Shown here piece by piece: positions 1-6,402 of a DNA stretch of 6,602 bases; the first letter of the stretch is position 1; every line of letters begins with the position of its first letter. The DNA is taken from NCBI GenBank assembly GCA_020438245.1, contig JAGQUY010000184.1, positions 1-6,602 on the forward strand, given 5' to 3'. The stretch is from Bacteroidota bacterium (GTDB taxonomy: Bacteria; CLD3; SB21). Both the position numbers and the translations under genes were made by a program. The notes beneath the pieces were generated by a model that did no database searches, had not been told where the DNA came from, and saw nothing but the letters and a program-made list of their open reading frames with translations.

Positions 1-60
1 GAGAAGTACACCTTGAATCCCCGTGAACACCATTGTAAAAATAAGAATACTTCTTTTCAT
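1..60 (-). CDS. N-terminus of a putative secreted or membrane protein (partial, runs off left edge)
   Basis: Only the first 20 codons are inside the window. They begin MKRSILIF and read on to VLL at the edge: two basic residues followed by an unbroken hydrophobic stretch rich in I, L, F, V and M. This is the shape of a Sec signal peptide or an N-terminal membrane anchor; no cleavage site is visible. The ATG start is supported by a strong Shine-Dalgarno match on the minus strand (AGGTGAGG, about positions 62-69) directly upstream. The gene follows tatD on the same strand after a 139-base spacer, so it could be a third operon member or have its own promoter. Function cannot be assigned. That the start is real is fairly secure, because the ribosome site and the leader-like peptide agree. 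Confidence 0.7.
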   Translation of the reverse strand, partial: MKRSILIFTMVFTGIQGVLL

Positions 61-61
61 A

Positions 62-69
62 CCTCACCT
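62..69 (-). promoter_or_regulatory. Shine-Dalgarno site of the left-edge gene
   Basis: Read on the minus strand the bases are AGGTGAGG, lying one base before the ATG at 60-58. The AGGTGA part (69-64) matches the 3' part of the AAGGAGGTGA consensus at a workable spacing. It fixes the start of the left-edge gene and shows that this organism uses Shine-Dalgarno initiation for at least some genes. Confidence 0.6.
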
Positions 70-72
70 TTC

Positions 73-110
73 CCGTGAACTGTAGTGTCCATTCGGGCAC
101 GTAGTGTGCC
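73..110 (-). repeat. Imperfect tandem direct repeat upstream of the left-edge gene
   Basis: Two adjacent copies can be aligned on the minus strand: GGCACACTACGTGCCCG (110-94) and GGACACTACAGTTCACGG (90-73). They share the core ACACTAC and a trailing C-CG, with a period of about 19-20 bases. The first copy is itself an inverted repeat (GGCAC-ACTAC-GTGCC). They lie just upstream of the ribosome site of the left-edge gene, where an operator or leader structure could sit. The match is imperfect and short, so a binding site is only a possibility. Confidence 0.4.
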
Positions 111-117
111 AAATTTT
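96..117 (+). terminator. Weak hairpin followed by a T-run, possible rho-independent terminator on the plus strand
   Basis: GGCAC (96-100) and GTGCC (106-110) can pair around a five-base loop GTAGT. On the plus strand the stem is followed by AAATTTTTT (111-119), the layout of an intrinsic terminator. The stem is only five pairs long, three bases separate it from the T-run, and no plus-strand gene is visible upstream. On the minus strand, the direction of the flanking genes, the same run is an A-tract before the hairpin and would not terminate. It may instead be part of an operator or leader. Confidence 0.2.
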
Positions 118-126
118 TTGGAGAAT

Positions 127-152
127 GTAAACATTGTTTTTACAAAGTTTAC
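127..152. repeat. AT-rich inverted repeat in the tatD downstream spacer
   Basis: Arms GTAAACATTG (127-136) and CAAAGTTTAC (143-152) are complementary at nine of ten positions around a six-base centre TTTTTA. The single mismatch is position 133 against 146. The repeat starts about 48 bases past the tatD stop codon and about 67 bases before the start of the next gene. No T-run follows on the minus strand, so it is not a standard terminator for tatD. Its form suits a dimeric regulator's operator for the left-edge gene, or an RNA hairpin protecting the 3' end of the tamB-tatD transcript. No known regulator consensus was recognised. Confidence 0.5.
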
Positions 153-199
153 GGATTGATAAGCCGGATGAACGTGATCTTATTTCACTTGTAGACTCA

Positions 200-982
200 T
201 TATTTCACGCCGATTCCAAAAACGGCACGTGCATTTTTGCTCGTCAACTGTCCGATGTCTTCGACGGCCACATCAAGAACCTCCGCCAGCTTCTGGGCCG
301 TGTGTATTACGTAAGCGGGTTCGTTTCGTTTCCCTCTCATAGGGACCGGTGGCAAAAAGGGTGCATCGGTTTCGATCAACATTTTGCTCAGGGGGACGCG
401 TGCGGCAACGTCTGGCAGACGAGATTTCTTGTACGTCAGGTTTCCGGCAAACGAAATATAGAAACCCAAATCAATGCTTTCGGTCAACATTTTTTCATCC
501 CCAGAAAAACAGTGCATGATTCCGCGGAGGTTTTGCAGGTCATGTGTCTTCTTTTCGTCCGCAAGGACTCGGATGACATCCGTGTCGGCTTCACGATTGT
601 GTATGATGATCGGCAGGTCCAAGCGACACGCAAGCCGTATGCTTTCGCGAAAAACGGTTTCTTGCACATCACGGGGGGAATCCTGCCAGTGATAGTCCAA
701 TCCCGTTTCTCCAATCGCAACCACCTTTGGATGGCCGGCCAATTCTTCCAACCGCCTGAAGGTGAAGTCGTCTGCCTTCACCGCGTCCGTTGGATGCAGG
801 CCCACGGCTGCAAAAATATGTTCGTGCTCATCGGCAAGACGAATGGCCCGTTCGCAGGATTCCATATCAATACCGATCGTTACAATAAATTCAACCCCTC
901 CGGTCCATGCCCGCTCAAGCATAGCGGTACGGTCGTCGTCAAAAAGGGAGTAGTCAATGTGGGCGTGAGTGTCGACAAACAT
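200..982 (-). CDS. tatD: TatD family metal-dependent hydrolase / DNase
   Basis: A 260-residue protein, the usual family length, with a TIM-barrel metal-hydrolase pattern across its whole length. Visible motifs are THAHID (5-10, ligands H6 and H8), GETGLDYHW (91-99, ligand E92), IIIHNR (125-130, ligand H128), GIMHCFSG (154-161, ligand H157), FAGNLT (178-183) and LIETDAP (202-208, with E204 and D206), then RGKRNEP (216-222). TatD proteins are cytosolic Mg-dependent 3'-5' exonucleases linked to DNA repair or DNA clearance; the exact substrate here is not shown. Paralogues such as YcfH and YjjV share the motifs, so the symbol is given at family level. I chose the ATG at 982-980 because it overlaps the upstream TGA as TGATG and leaves the standard FVDTHAHID beginning; a TTG three bases earlier (985) is also possible. 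No strong ribosome site precedes it (only GAAAAGAA-like purines within the upstream gene's last codons), consistent with translation coupled to the tamB-like gene. Confidence 0.95.
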   Translation of the reverse strand: MFVDTHAHIDYSLFDDDRTAMLERAWTGGVEFIVTIGIDMESCERAIRLADEHEHIFAAVGLHPTDAVKADDFTFRRLEELAGHPKVVAIGETGLDYHWQDSPRDVQETVFRESIRLACRLDLPIIIHNREADTDVIRVLADEKKTHDLQNLRGIMHCFSGDEKMLTESIDLGFYISFAGNLTYKKSRLPDVAARVPLSKMLIETDAPFLPPVPMRGKRNEPAYVIHTAQKLAEVLDVAVEDIGQLTSKNARAVFGIGVK

Positions 983-3900
983 CAATATTCTTTTCGAAAG
1001 TACAGAATCAGATTGATGATATCCTGTTTATCCGTTTCCTCCTGCGAAGGCTTTTTATATTCGAATTCAATCGTCTTCTTCCATTTGCGCAGCAAAGGGA
1101 ACTTCTTGAAACCCCACATACTGTCGGCTACGACTTCCAAGGTCAACACTTGTCCTACGGTCGGATCGTTTCCACCCGAGAAAGTGACTTGGATATCCTC
1201 CGTGATTCGCTTACCGATTTCAACCGTGGCACCCGCGCCAGTCGTGGACGGTATATATTCCAGTTTGGACAGCCCAGCCTGATTGGCCACCGCATTCAAT
1301 ACCTGATTAATCGCCACCTGCTTTGCAAAATCGCCTGCCTGAGAAGGGTCAAGCTTGGCGATGTCACGAGTTTTCACACCGAGTATCAGATAGGAAACAA
1401 TATCCGCAGGCTCTGTCAAGTCCGGAAGAGGATTGTCCGTACCCCGTTCAACAGCTGTTATTGCTATCTCCGGTTTCAAGAGTTGACCGGAAACCTTTAT
1501 TTGAGCTTCGGCCTGAATATCTTCCTGCTCGTATTTGTAGGTAAACCTCTTCACGGCCAGAATATCCAACGTAGGGTTGACTCCCGGCTCCCCTTTGAAC
1601 GTGATGTCTCCCCGTTCAATATTAAAGGCAATGCTCAAGTAAGCATACTTGCCGCCTTTCTTGGTGCTGACATTCCCGCTGATGAAGAAGTCTTCTGATT
1701 CCGGCGGTTTGGTTACAATGATGTCCCCAAACAGACCTAATAACATTTCGGCGCTACGAATTCCATTATCCGAGTTCTCCGGAAGGCTCACGGAAATATC
1801 CAAGTCCAGGTTCTTATAATAGTCGATTGCCGGCACGGTGTCAGCCGCAATGGGTTTTGCGGAAACGGCCGCAACGCTTCGCGCCTTGGAACTCTCAACA
1901 ACCCATATTTCCGCATTCCGTATTTGCACATCTCCTTTGACCACGGTATAAAAAAGCGATTGCGGAGCAGAGACGTTGATATTTCCGGTCAGCCGAGCGG
2001 TATGTAAATAGGACGATTCAGATTTCGTATTAATAGGCACGAAGTTGTTGAATACGGCATTAAAATCGTACGTGATCTTGTCAATTCTTTCAAAATCAAA
2101 ATCTTTCATCAACTCACTTACATCCAAAGACCCGTTAACGAACATATTCGAGGATGGATCTTTTCCGGATTGGACAGAAAGGGTGTCCAGGAAAATCTTG
2201 TCCGGTGTCAAACGGGTAAACATTCGGACGTTTCTAAAACTCTGCCCGAGCGAGGTACGCGGGAAAGACATCATACCGTCTTCAATCTTCATTTCTCCCT
2301 CCAGGCTCGGTTTTTCCTTATTCCCGCTGACCTTCAGGTCGATTTTTATTTCACCGCGGTTCAGAACGAGAGCCTTTCCAAAAAAGGCTTGGAGAAATCG
2401 AAGATCAATTCCTTCCGAGTGAATTTTGAAGTTCATGGGTCGGCGTGTGAAGCGTTCCGGAACATCTTTGAAACTAAGATCAATCGGGAGATAACCGCCG
2501 ACGGTCAGTGTCTTGTCTTTATTCTGGTTGAGCGTCATGTTGACTTGAATTTTCCGATTGAGATACTGCAGATTACCGAGAAAACTGTTATAAACGAACT
2601 CTGATGCTTTTCCGTTCAGAATATTCCAATCGCCGAGAAGAATGGGACGTTCGAAGCTTCCCTTAATACTCGCATTCATGTTTAAAAGGCCCTCCACCAC
2701 GGACTCTTTGGAACCGATCAGTGCGTTCGCCCTCGACATGTCCAAATCCTTAATCTTTATATCCATGTTCTGATCGCCGGTGATATCAAGAGATCCAAAA
2801 ACAGAAACCAATCCCCGTCCAACATCCATACTGAACGATCGAATATCATAGATGTTTTTTTCCATATCAAAAACAACATCGATCGGTTTATTGTTTTCCC
2901 AATTTTCCACCCAACTGTCATACGTCGTATCAATGATCGGATCTCCCCCCAATTCAACCATCACCTCCCGGGTCTTTATGCTCTTTCCGGTAACCCGGCA
3001 CAGCAGTTTGTCGAGGAGAATGCTTCCTTTCTGAGGATTTTCCAGGGCAATAGTACCCTTTACCTTGGCATAGGCGGCCAGTTCCTCATAAAACGCCGAG
3101 ACATCAAAATGAGTGCGACCGGATTCCTTGGAAATCGAGGTTGAAAAGTCACTGATCGTCGTTCCCGGCATGCTAATTTTATGGGTATACAACAAAAAAT
3201 CTCCAATTACCGAGCTGTCCACCCGGGAAAACAGGATCGGTCCCATAAATTCCGATGGCAGGATATTACTGAGAAAATAGGAGAAATTAAGGGAGTCGAC
3301 ACGGAGGTCACTAAAAGCCAAGTTGGTTAGCACTATATTACCGCTTGTTTCAAGCCGACTCGCGCTACCGGATAATTGCCCGTGGAACTCCAGTTCCATA
3401 TTAGCCATTTCCCGCATTGTGGAATCCTGCCCAACATATTTTTTCAGGAGGTCGAAATCAAGCGTCCGCAAGTCATAACTTATATCAAAGGTTGAGTCAA
3501 GTCCGACCTCGCCGGCTGCGTTAACTTCAGCAATAGGGGTCCGTAAGTTCAGTTGTTCAAGATAGATGCGGCCTTTTGAATGGGATCCTTTGACCACCAG
3601 GCGGTTGAGGTCTCGCCCCATGATCTTCGAGGAATCCGAAGTGACCACCAGTGAACTGTGGGAAGTTGCCGGATTAAGTCCCTGACCCTCCAGCGCAAAG
3701 TTGAGATTGATAGAACTCCTGAAGACGGTGTCTGCAAGTACATCTCCTATATTGATTCCCCGCAAGCTGGTTTCGAGACGATAGCTTTCGTCAGTCAGGC
3801 GATAGAAACCCGTGCAATTAAAATTCCCCGCGTTGGTAACTCCCTGAAACGTCGACAACTCGGCCAGACCATCACGAACTTTGGCATCGATTTGAAAATT

Positions 3901-5151
3901 TTCAATATCCACTCCGCCAAACTTTGATTTATGAATCTCAAAGTTAAATTGACTGATCATCTTCTCCGGGTCTAATCCAACACCATCTGCATGTACCTTT
4001 CCGTTTAGTACGGCGATTAGATCAGGCTGATCCAAGAATACACCGGCGTTAATCCCATTGAAAGATAGATCGGCCACGTATCCGAGCGGCTCGGAGCCAT
4101 AATCCACATCTGCCGTGCCACTAAAATCACCAGCAGAGGTGAGAAGATTCAATTTCCGGAGAGTGGCCCGGCTCCCGTCCCCGCTCGTGGCCAATTCAAT
4201 CTCCACACGCTCCATTCTTGTGAGACCAATATCGGCAAATTTTCGAATGTCGCTCAGGCTTAGTGGATACGCACGCATTTCGGCATTGTAATGAAGTTTG
4301 ATACCTTCTGCACTGTCCGGCAATACCACATCCGCTTTTAGAAAAACATCCGTCTGCTCCGTGAGAATTCGGAGTTCCTGAAGATTGATCCAGGTAGAAT
4401 CGGGCACCGACGGGTTGCGTGCTTGATCGCGAAGAGACGGTTTGAAAGCATGAGCCTCAGCCAACAACGTCATGTTCTTGAGTTCAAGACTGTCCCGCTT
4501 TACCACTGATCCTTTTCTTCTCGTTTCCAAAACGGACATCAAACCCAATTTGCTGATATTGACGTGCTGGCGAAGTCCGCTGACTTGCGCCGATATAACG
4601 ATATTGTAATTTTTTATTTGAGCCGTCAAATCTTCACTTTCAAATACAAGATCACCGCCCTCTACCACGAAACGATCCAGCTTGATCTCAAAGCCACCGA
4701 GCGGCATCGCCAAACTGTCTATGGGTTCTGGGCCTTTTGGTTCGGACGGCTTTGCCAACCTGGCCAAATTGATGCCGGTAGAATCCTCAAATACATACAT
4801 CGCAGGGTGTACCAAGCGGACTTCGTGAATTGTGATTTTCTTATCCAGGATAGACAGGACGTCATACGATAATCCAAGTTCCTCCAGTTCGACCACTGAA
4901 GTATCCCCCATAGAAATCCTCAGGCCCTTCAGGGTCAGATTGGAGAAAAAATTGCCCTGCAATTCCTGCACTTCGATGCGTCCGTTCAACTGCGTATTTA
5001 CTTCTGAAACGATTGTGCTCAGCAAAAAGGATCTGAAAAAGCCCGTCTGGGATAGGACGAGAGTCAACAGCACGATTCCCAGTACTGCCAATGATGAGTA
5101 CGAGACAGTCTTTAGAAAAATTTTCAGCAGTCTGGAACCCATGCGGGCCAT
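982..5151 (-). CDS. tamB: TamB-like / AsmA-like translocation and assembly module protein (DUF490 C-terminal domain)
   Basis: A 1389-residue protein, within the usual TamB range. Residues about 16-35 form one hydrophobic helix after a basic start (SRLLKIFLK), so it is an inner-membrane signal anchor. Residues about 42-131 match the TamB opening: alternating short strands (GRIEVQELQGNFF, LTLKGLRIS) then LSILDKKITIHEVRLVHP. The long middle is beta-rich with recurring AsmA-like units. The C-terminal TamB/DUF490 domain is about 1131-1366, with the marks GNVSTKKGGKYAYL (from 1158), VNPTLDILA (1191-1199), SYLILG (1253-1258) and ATVEIGKRI (1308-1316). A 22-residue charged tail follows. TamB proteins bridge the periplasm and act in outer-membrane lipid transport or, with TamA, barrel assembly; no tamA/bamA is in view. 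I chose the ATG at 5151: AGGAG lies 10 bases upstream and it gives a compact basic N-terminus. The reading frame opens to a TTG at 5208, which would add 19 residues overlapping a candidate promoter. Assignment by pattern, not alignment. Confidence 0.85.
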   Translation of the reverse strand: MARMGSRLLKIFLKTVSYSSLAVLGIVLLTLVLSQTGFFRSFLLSTIVSEVNTQLNGRIEVQELQGNFFSNLTLKGLRISMGDTSVVELEELGLSYDVLSILDKKITIHEVRLVHPAMYVFEDSTGINLARLAKPSEPKGPEPIDSLAMPLGGFEIKLDRFVVEGGDLVFESEDLTAQIKNYNIVISAQVSGLRQHVNISKLGLMSVLETRRKGSVVKRDSLELKNMTLLAEAHAFKPSLRDQARNPSVPDSTWINLQELRILTEQTDVFLKADVVLPDSAEGIKLHYNAEMRAYPLSLSDIRKFADIGLTRMERVEIELATSGDGSRATLRKLNLLTSAGDFSGTADVDYGSEPLGYVADLSFNGINAGVFLDQPDLIAVLNGKVHADGVGLDPEKMISQFNFEIHKSKFGGVDIENFQIDAKVRDGLAELSTFQGVTNAGNFNCTGFYRLTDESYRLETSLRGINIGDVLADTVFRSSINLNFALEGQGLNPATSHSSLVVTSDSSKIMGRDLNRLVVKGSHSKGRIYLEQLNLRTPIAEVNAAGEVGLDSTFDISYDLRTLDFDLLKKYVGQDSTMREMANMELEFHGQLSGSASRLETSGNIVLTNLAFSDLRVDSLNFSYFLSNILPSEFMGPILFSRVDSSVIGDFLLYTHKISMPGTTISDFSTSISKESGRTHFDVSAFYEELAAYAKVKGTIALENPQKGSILLDKLLCRVTGKSIKTREVMVELGGDPIIDTTYDSWVENWENNKPIDVVFDMEKNIYDIRSFSMDVGRGLVSVFGSLDITGDQNMDIKIKDLDMSRANALIGSKESVVEGLLNMNASIKGSFERPILLGDWNILNGKASEFVYNSFLGNLQYLNRKIQVNMTLNQNKDKTLTVGGYLPIDLSFKDVPERFTRRPMNFKIHSEGIDLRFLQAFFGKALVLNRGEIKIDLKVSGNKEKPSLEGEMKIEDGMMSFPRTSLGQSFRNVRMFTRLTPDKIFLDTLSVQSGKDPSSNMFVNGSLDVSELMKDFDFERIDKITYDFNAVFNNFVPINTKSESSYLHTARLTGNINVSAPQSLFYTVVKGDVQIRNAEIWVVESSKARSVAAVSAKPIAADTVPAIDYYKNLDLDISVSLPENSDNGIRSAEMLLGLFGDIIVTKPPESEDFFISGNVSTKKGGKYAYLSIAFNIERGDITFKGEPGVNPTLDILAVKRFTYKYEQEDIQAEAQIKVSGQLLKPEIAITAVERGTDNPLPDLTEPADIVSYLILGVKTRDIAKLDPSQAGDFAKQVAINQVLNAVANQAGLSKLEYIPSTTGAGATVEIGKRITEDIQVTFSGGNDPTVGQVLTLEVVADSMWGFKKFPLLRKWKKTIEFEYKKPSQEETDKQDIINLILYFRKEY

Positions 5152-5161
5152 ACAATCATTG

Positions 5162-5166
5162 CTCCT
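5162..5166 (-). promoter_or_regulatory. Shine-Dalgarno site of the tamB-like gene
   Basis: AGGAG on the minus strand, 10 bases before the ATG at 5151. It decides this start over the frame's upstream TTG (5208) and ATG (5184), neither of which has a recognisable ribosome site, and over the ATG at 5142, which would be 19 bases away. A second ATG at 5159 is closer to the site but out of frame. Confidence 0.6.
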
Positions 5167-5179
5167 GGTTGGGAAAGTG

Positions 5180-5208
5180 AACATATAAAAAAGGAAGCGG
5201 CTTTTCAA
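5180..5208 (-). promoter_or_regulatory. Candidate sigma70-type promoter for tamB-tatD
   Basis: On the minus strand TTGAAA (5208-5203, five of six to TTGACA) is followed after 17 bases by TATGTT (5185-5180, four of six to TATAAT). Transcription would begin near 5173, giving a leader of about 20 bases that contains the AGGAG site. Position and spacing are good, but the -10 match is modest and the region is AT-rich, so a chance match is possible. Confidence 0.35.
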
Positions 5209-5243
5209 ATCCTTTCGCGATGATAAATCATGGTATTTAACAG

Positions 5244-5275
5244 TTTGTAAATATGACGAAGTACTCCTATTTTGG
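5244..5275 (+). promoter_or_regulatory. Weak candidate promoter for pyrD
   Basis: TTTG (5244-5247) and TATTTTGG (5268-5275) are separated by 20 bases. This resembles the Bacteroidetes primary sigma pattern TTTG/TAnnTTTG, with five of six fixed positions in the downstream box. The same DNA can be read as a poor sigma70 site (TTGTAA, 17 bases, TATTTT). Either reading puts the transcript start only a few bases before the ATG at 5283, implying an almost leaderless messenger. The evidence is thin; no better plus-strand promoter was seen in 5152-5282. Confidence 0.2.
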
Positions 5276-5282
5276 GGCCGTT

Positions 5283-6374
5283 ATGATCTACCGCCACCTT
5301 TTTCAACCGCTACTATTTCGAATTGACGCCGAACAAATTCACGACCGGATTCTCAAGAGACTGGCAGAACAACCTTGGTTGCTTTCACCGCTTCAGCCTT
5401 GGGCCAACTATAGTTCCCCGCTGCTTGCGCAACGGCATTGGGGACTCGCTTTTCGGAATCCCATAGGGCTAGCCGCAGGATTTGATAAATTCGGTGTTGC
5501 CTTGGCGGCATGGAATAAATTGGGATTCGGATTCGCCGAGATTGGTACCATTACGGGGTCGGCACAGCCTGGTAACGAGAAGCCTCGTTTATTCAGACTC
5601 CCGGCTGACGGTGCGCTAATCAATCGTTTTGGATTCAATAACGATGGGGCGGAAATCACGGCAAAGCGGATGTCTTCGAGGTCTTCGGATATTCCTATTG
5701 GGGTTAACATCGGCAAAACAAAAACGGTGGATCTCCAGAGAGCCGTTGAGGACTATGTCTTTTCCTTTCAAACATTGTGGAATGTTGCCGATTATTTTGT
5801 TATCAATGTCAGTTCTCCCAATACACCCAATTTGAGACAGCTTCAGGAGAAATCCTCTCTCCTTGAACTTCTGAATCAACTTTCCGGCCTGAATAGGAAA
5901 TTATCGACTACGACAGGAGCTGCCGCAAGACCTGTCCTGGTAAAGATCGCACCCGATTTGAGTCGGGCCCAACTGGACGATCTTTTGGAAGTTGTCGGTG
6001 CGACCGGAGTCTCCGGCATCGTGGCGACGAATACAACGATTACGCGTGAAAACCTTCACGCACCAGAGGCGCTTGCAGCGGAAACTGGAGGCTTGAGCGG
6101 CAAACCGATTGCCAGACGATCAACTGAGGTGATTCGTTATATCAAACAACAGATGGGGGGGAAGGTTGTCGTAATAGGAGTCGGTGGGGTGTTTACGGCA
6201 GACGATGCGTACGATAAGATCAAGGCCGGAGCCTCGCTGATCCAAGTTTATACTGGGTTTGTGTACCAAGGGCCCTTGATTTGCAGACAGCTGAACCGTG
6301 GATTGGATCGTCTACTGCGTCGGGACGGGCTGCGATCTATTACCGAGGCCATTGGTGTGGAGGCCTCAGCGTGA
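5283..6374 (+). CDS. pyrD: Dihydroorotate dehydrogenase (quinone), class 2
   Basis: A 363-residue FMN enzyme that oxidises dihydroorotate to orotate, the fourth step of UMP synthesis, passing electrons to membrane quinone. The class 2 form is shown by the N-terminal extension (residues 1 to about 40, YRHLFQPLLFRIDAEQIH and a following helix), which makes the membrane and quinone site. The barrel carries AAGFDKFG (64-71), EIGTIT (86-91), PGNEKPRLFR (96-105), NRFGFNNDG (114-122), VNIGKTK (141-147), NVSSPNTP (175-182, with S178 the expected catalytic base serine of class 2), VKIAPD (220-225), ATNTT (248-252), GGLSGKP (269-275), GVGGVF (299-304) and YTGF (323-326). All key positions are present. 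I chose the second in-frame ATG because family members begin close to (M)YYPxxxxxLFxxDPE; an ATG at 5253 would add ten residues, lacks a ribosome site and is less likely. GGGG at 5274-5277 is a poor ribosome site. It is transcribed away from tamB. Confidence 0.96.
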   Translation: MIYRHLFQPLLFRIDAEQIHDRILKRLAEQPWLLSPLQPWANYSSPLLAQRHWGLAFRNPIGLAAGFDKFGVALAAWNKLGFGFAEIGTITGSAQPGNEKPRLFRLPADGALINRFGFNNDGAEITAKRMSSRSSDIPIGVNIGKTKTVDLQRAVEDYVFSFQTLWNVADYFVINVSSPNTPNLRQLQEKSSLLELLNQLSGLNRKLSTTTGAAARPVLVKIAPDLSRAQLDDLLEVVGATGVSGIVATNTTITRENLHAPEALAAETGGLSGKPIARRSTEVIRYIKQQMGGKVVVIGVGGVFTADDAYDKIKAGASLIQVYTGFVYQGPLICRQLNRGLDRLLRRDGLRSITEAIGVEASA

Positions 6375-6382
6375 GACATCAC

Positions 6383-6402
6383 TCAAGCGCTTTGCAGCTT
6401 GA
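6383..6402. repeat. Small inverted repeat at the convergent 3' ends
   Basis: TCAAGC (6383-6388) and GCTTGA (6397-6402) pair around an eight-base loop. The repeat starts nine bases past the pyrD stop and covers the last codons of the convergent minus-strand gene. No T-run follows on either strand, so it does not meet the form of an intrinsic terminator; it could still stall polymerase or stabilise the 3' ends. Confidence 0.25.

Noticed and set aside
127..152. The inverted repeat read as an intrinsic terminator for tatD.
   Set aside because: On the minus strand the second arm is followed by ATTCTCC rather than a T-run, and the stem is AT-rich with a mismatch.
134..1282. A 382-codon open frame on the plus strand, opposite tatD and the 3' end of the tamB-like gene.
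   Set aside because: It is antisense to a complete tatD with all catalytic motifs, has no recognisable domains, and its peptide is irregular in composition. Long antisense frames often arise from codon bias of the true gene.
1150..1698. A 182-codon plus-strand frame opposite the TamB C-terminal domain.
   Set aside because: It is a shadow of a well-supported domain on the other strand, without a ribosome site or recognisable motif.
5152..5208. A 19-residue N-terminal extension of the TamB-like protein from a TTG at 5208 or ATG at 5184.
   Set aside because: Neither start has a ribosome site, the ATG at 5151 has AGGAG at 10 bases, and the extension overlaps the candidate promoter.
5253..5282. 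A ten-residue N-terminal extension of PyrD from the ATG at 5253.
   Set aside because: No ribosome site precedes it and the class 2 family normally starts at the position matching the second ATG (5283).
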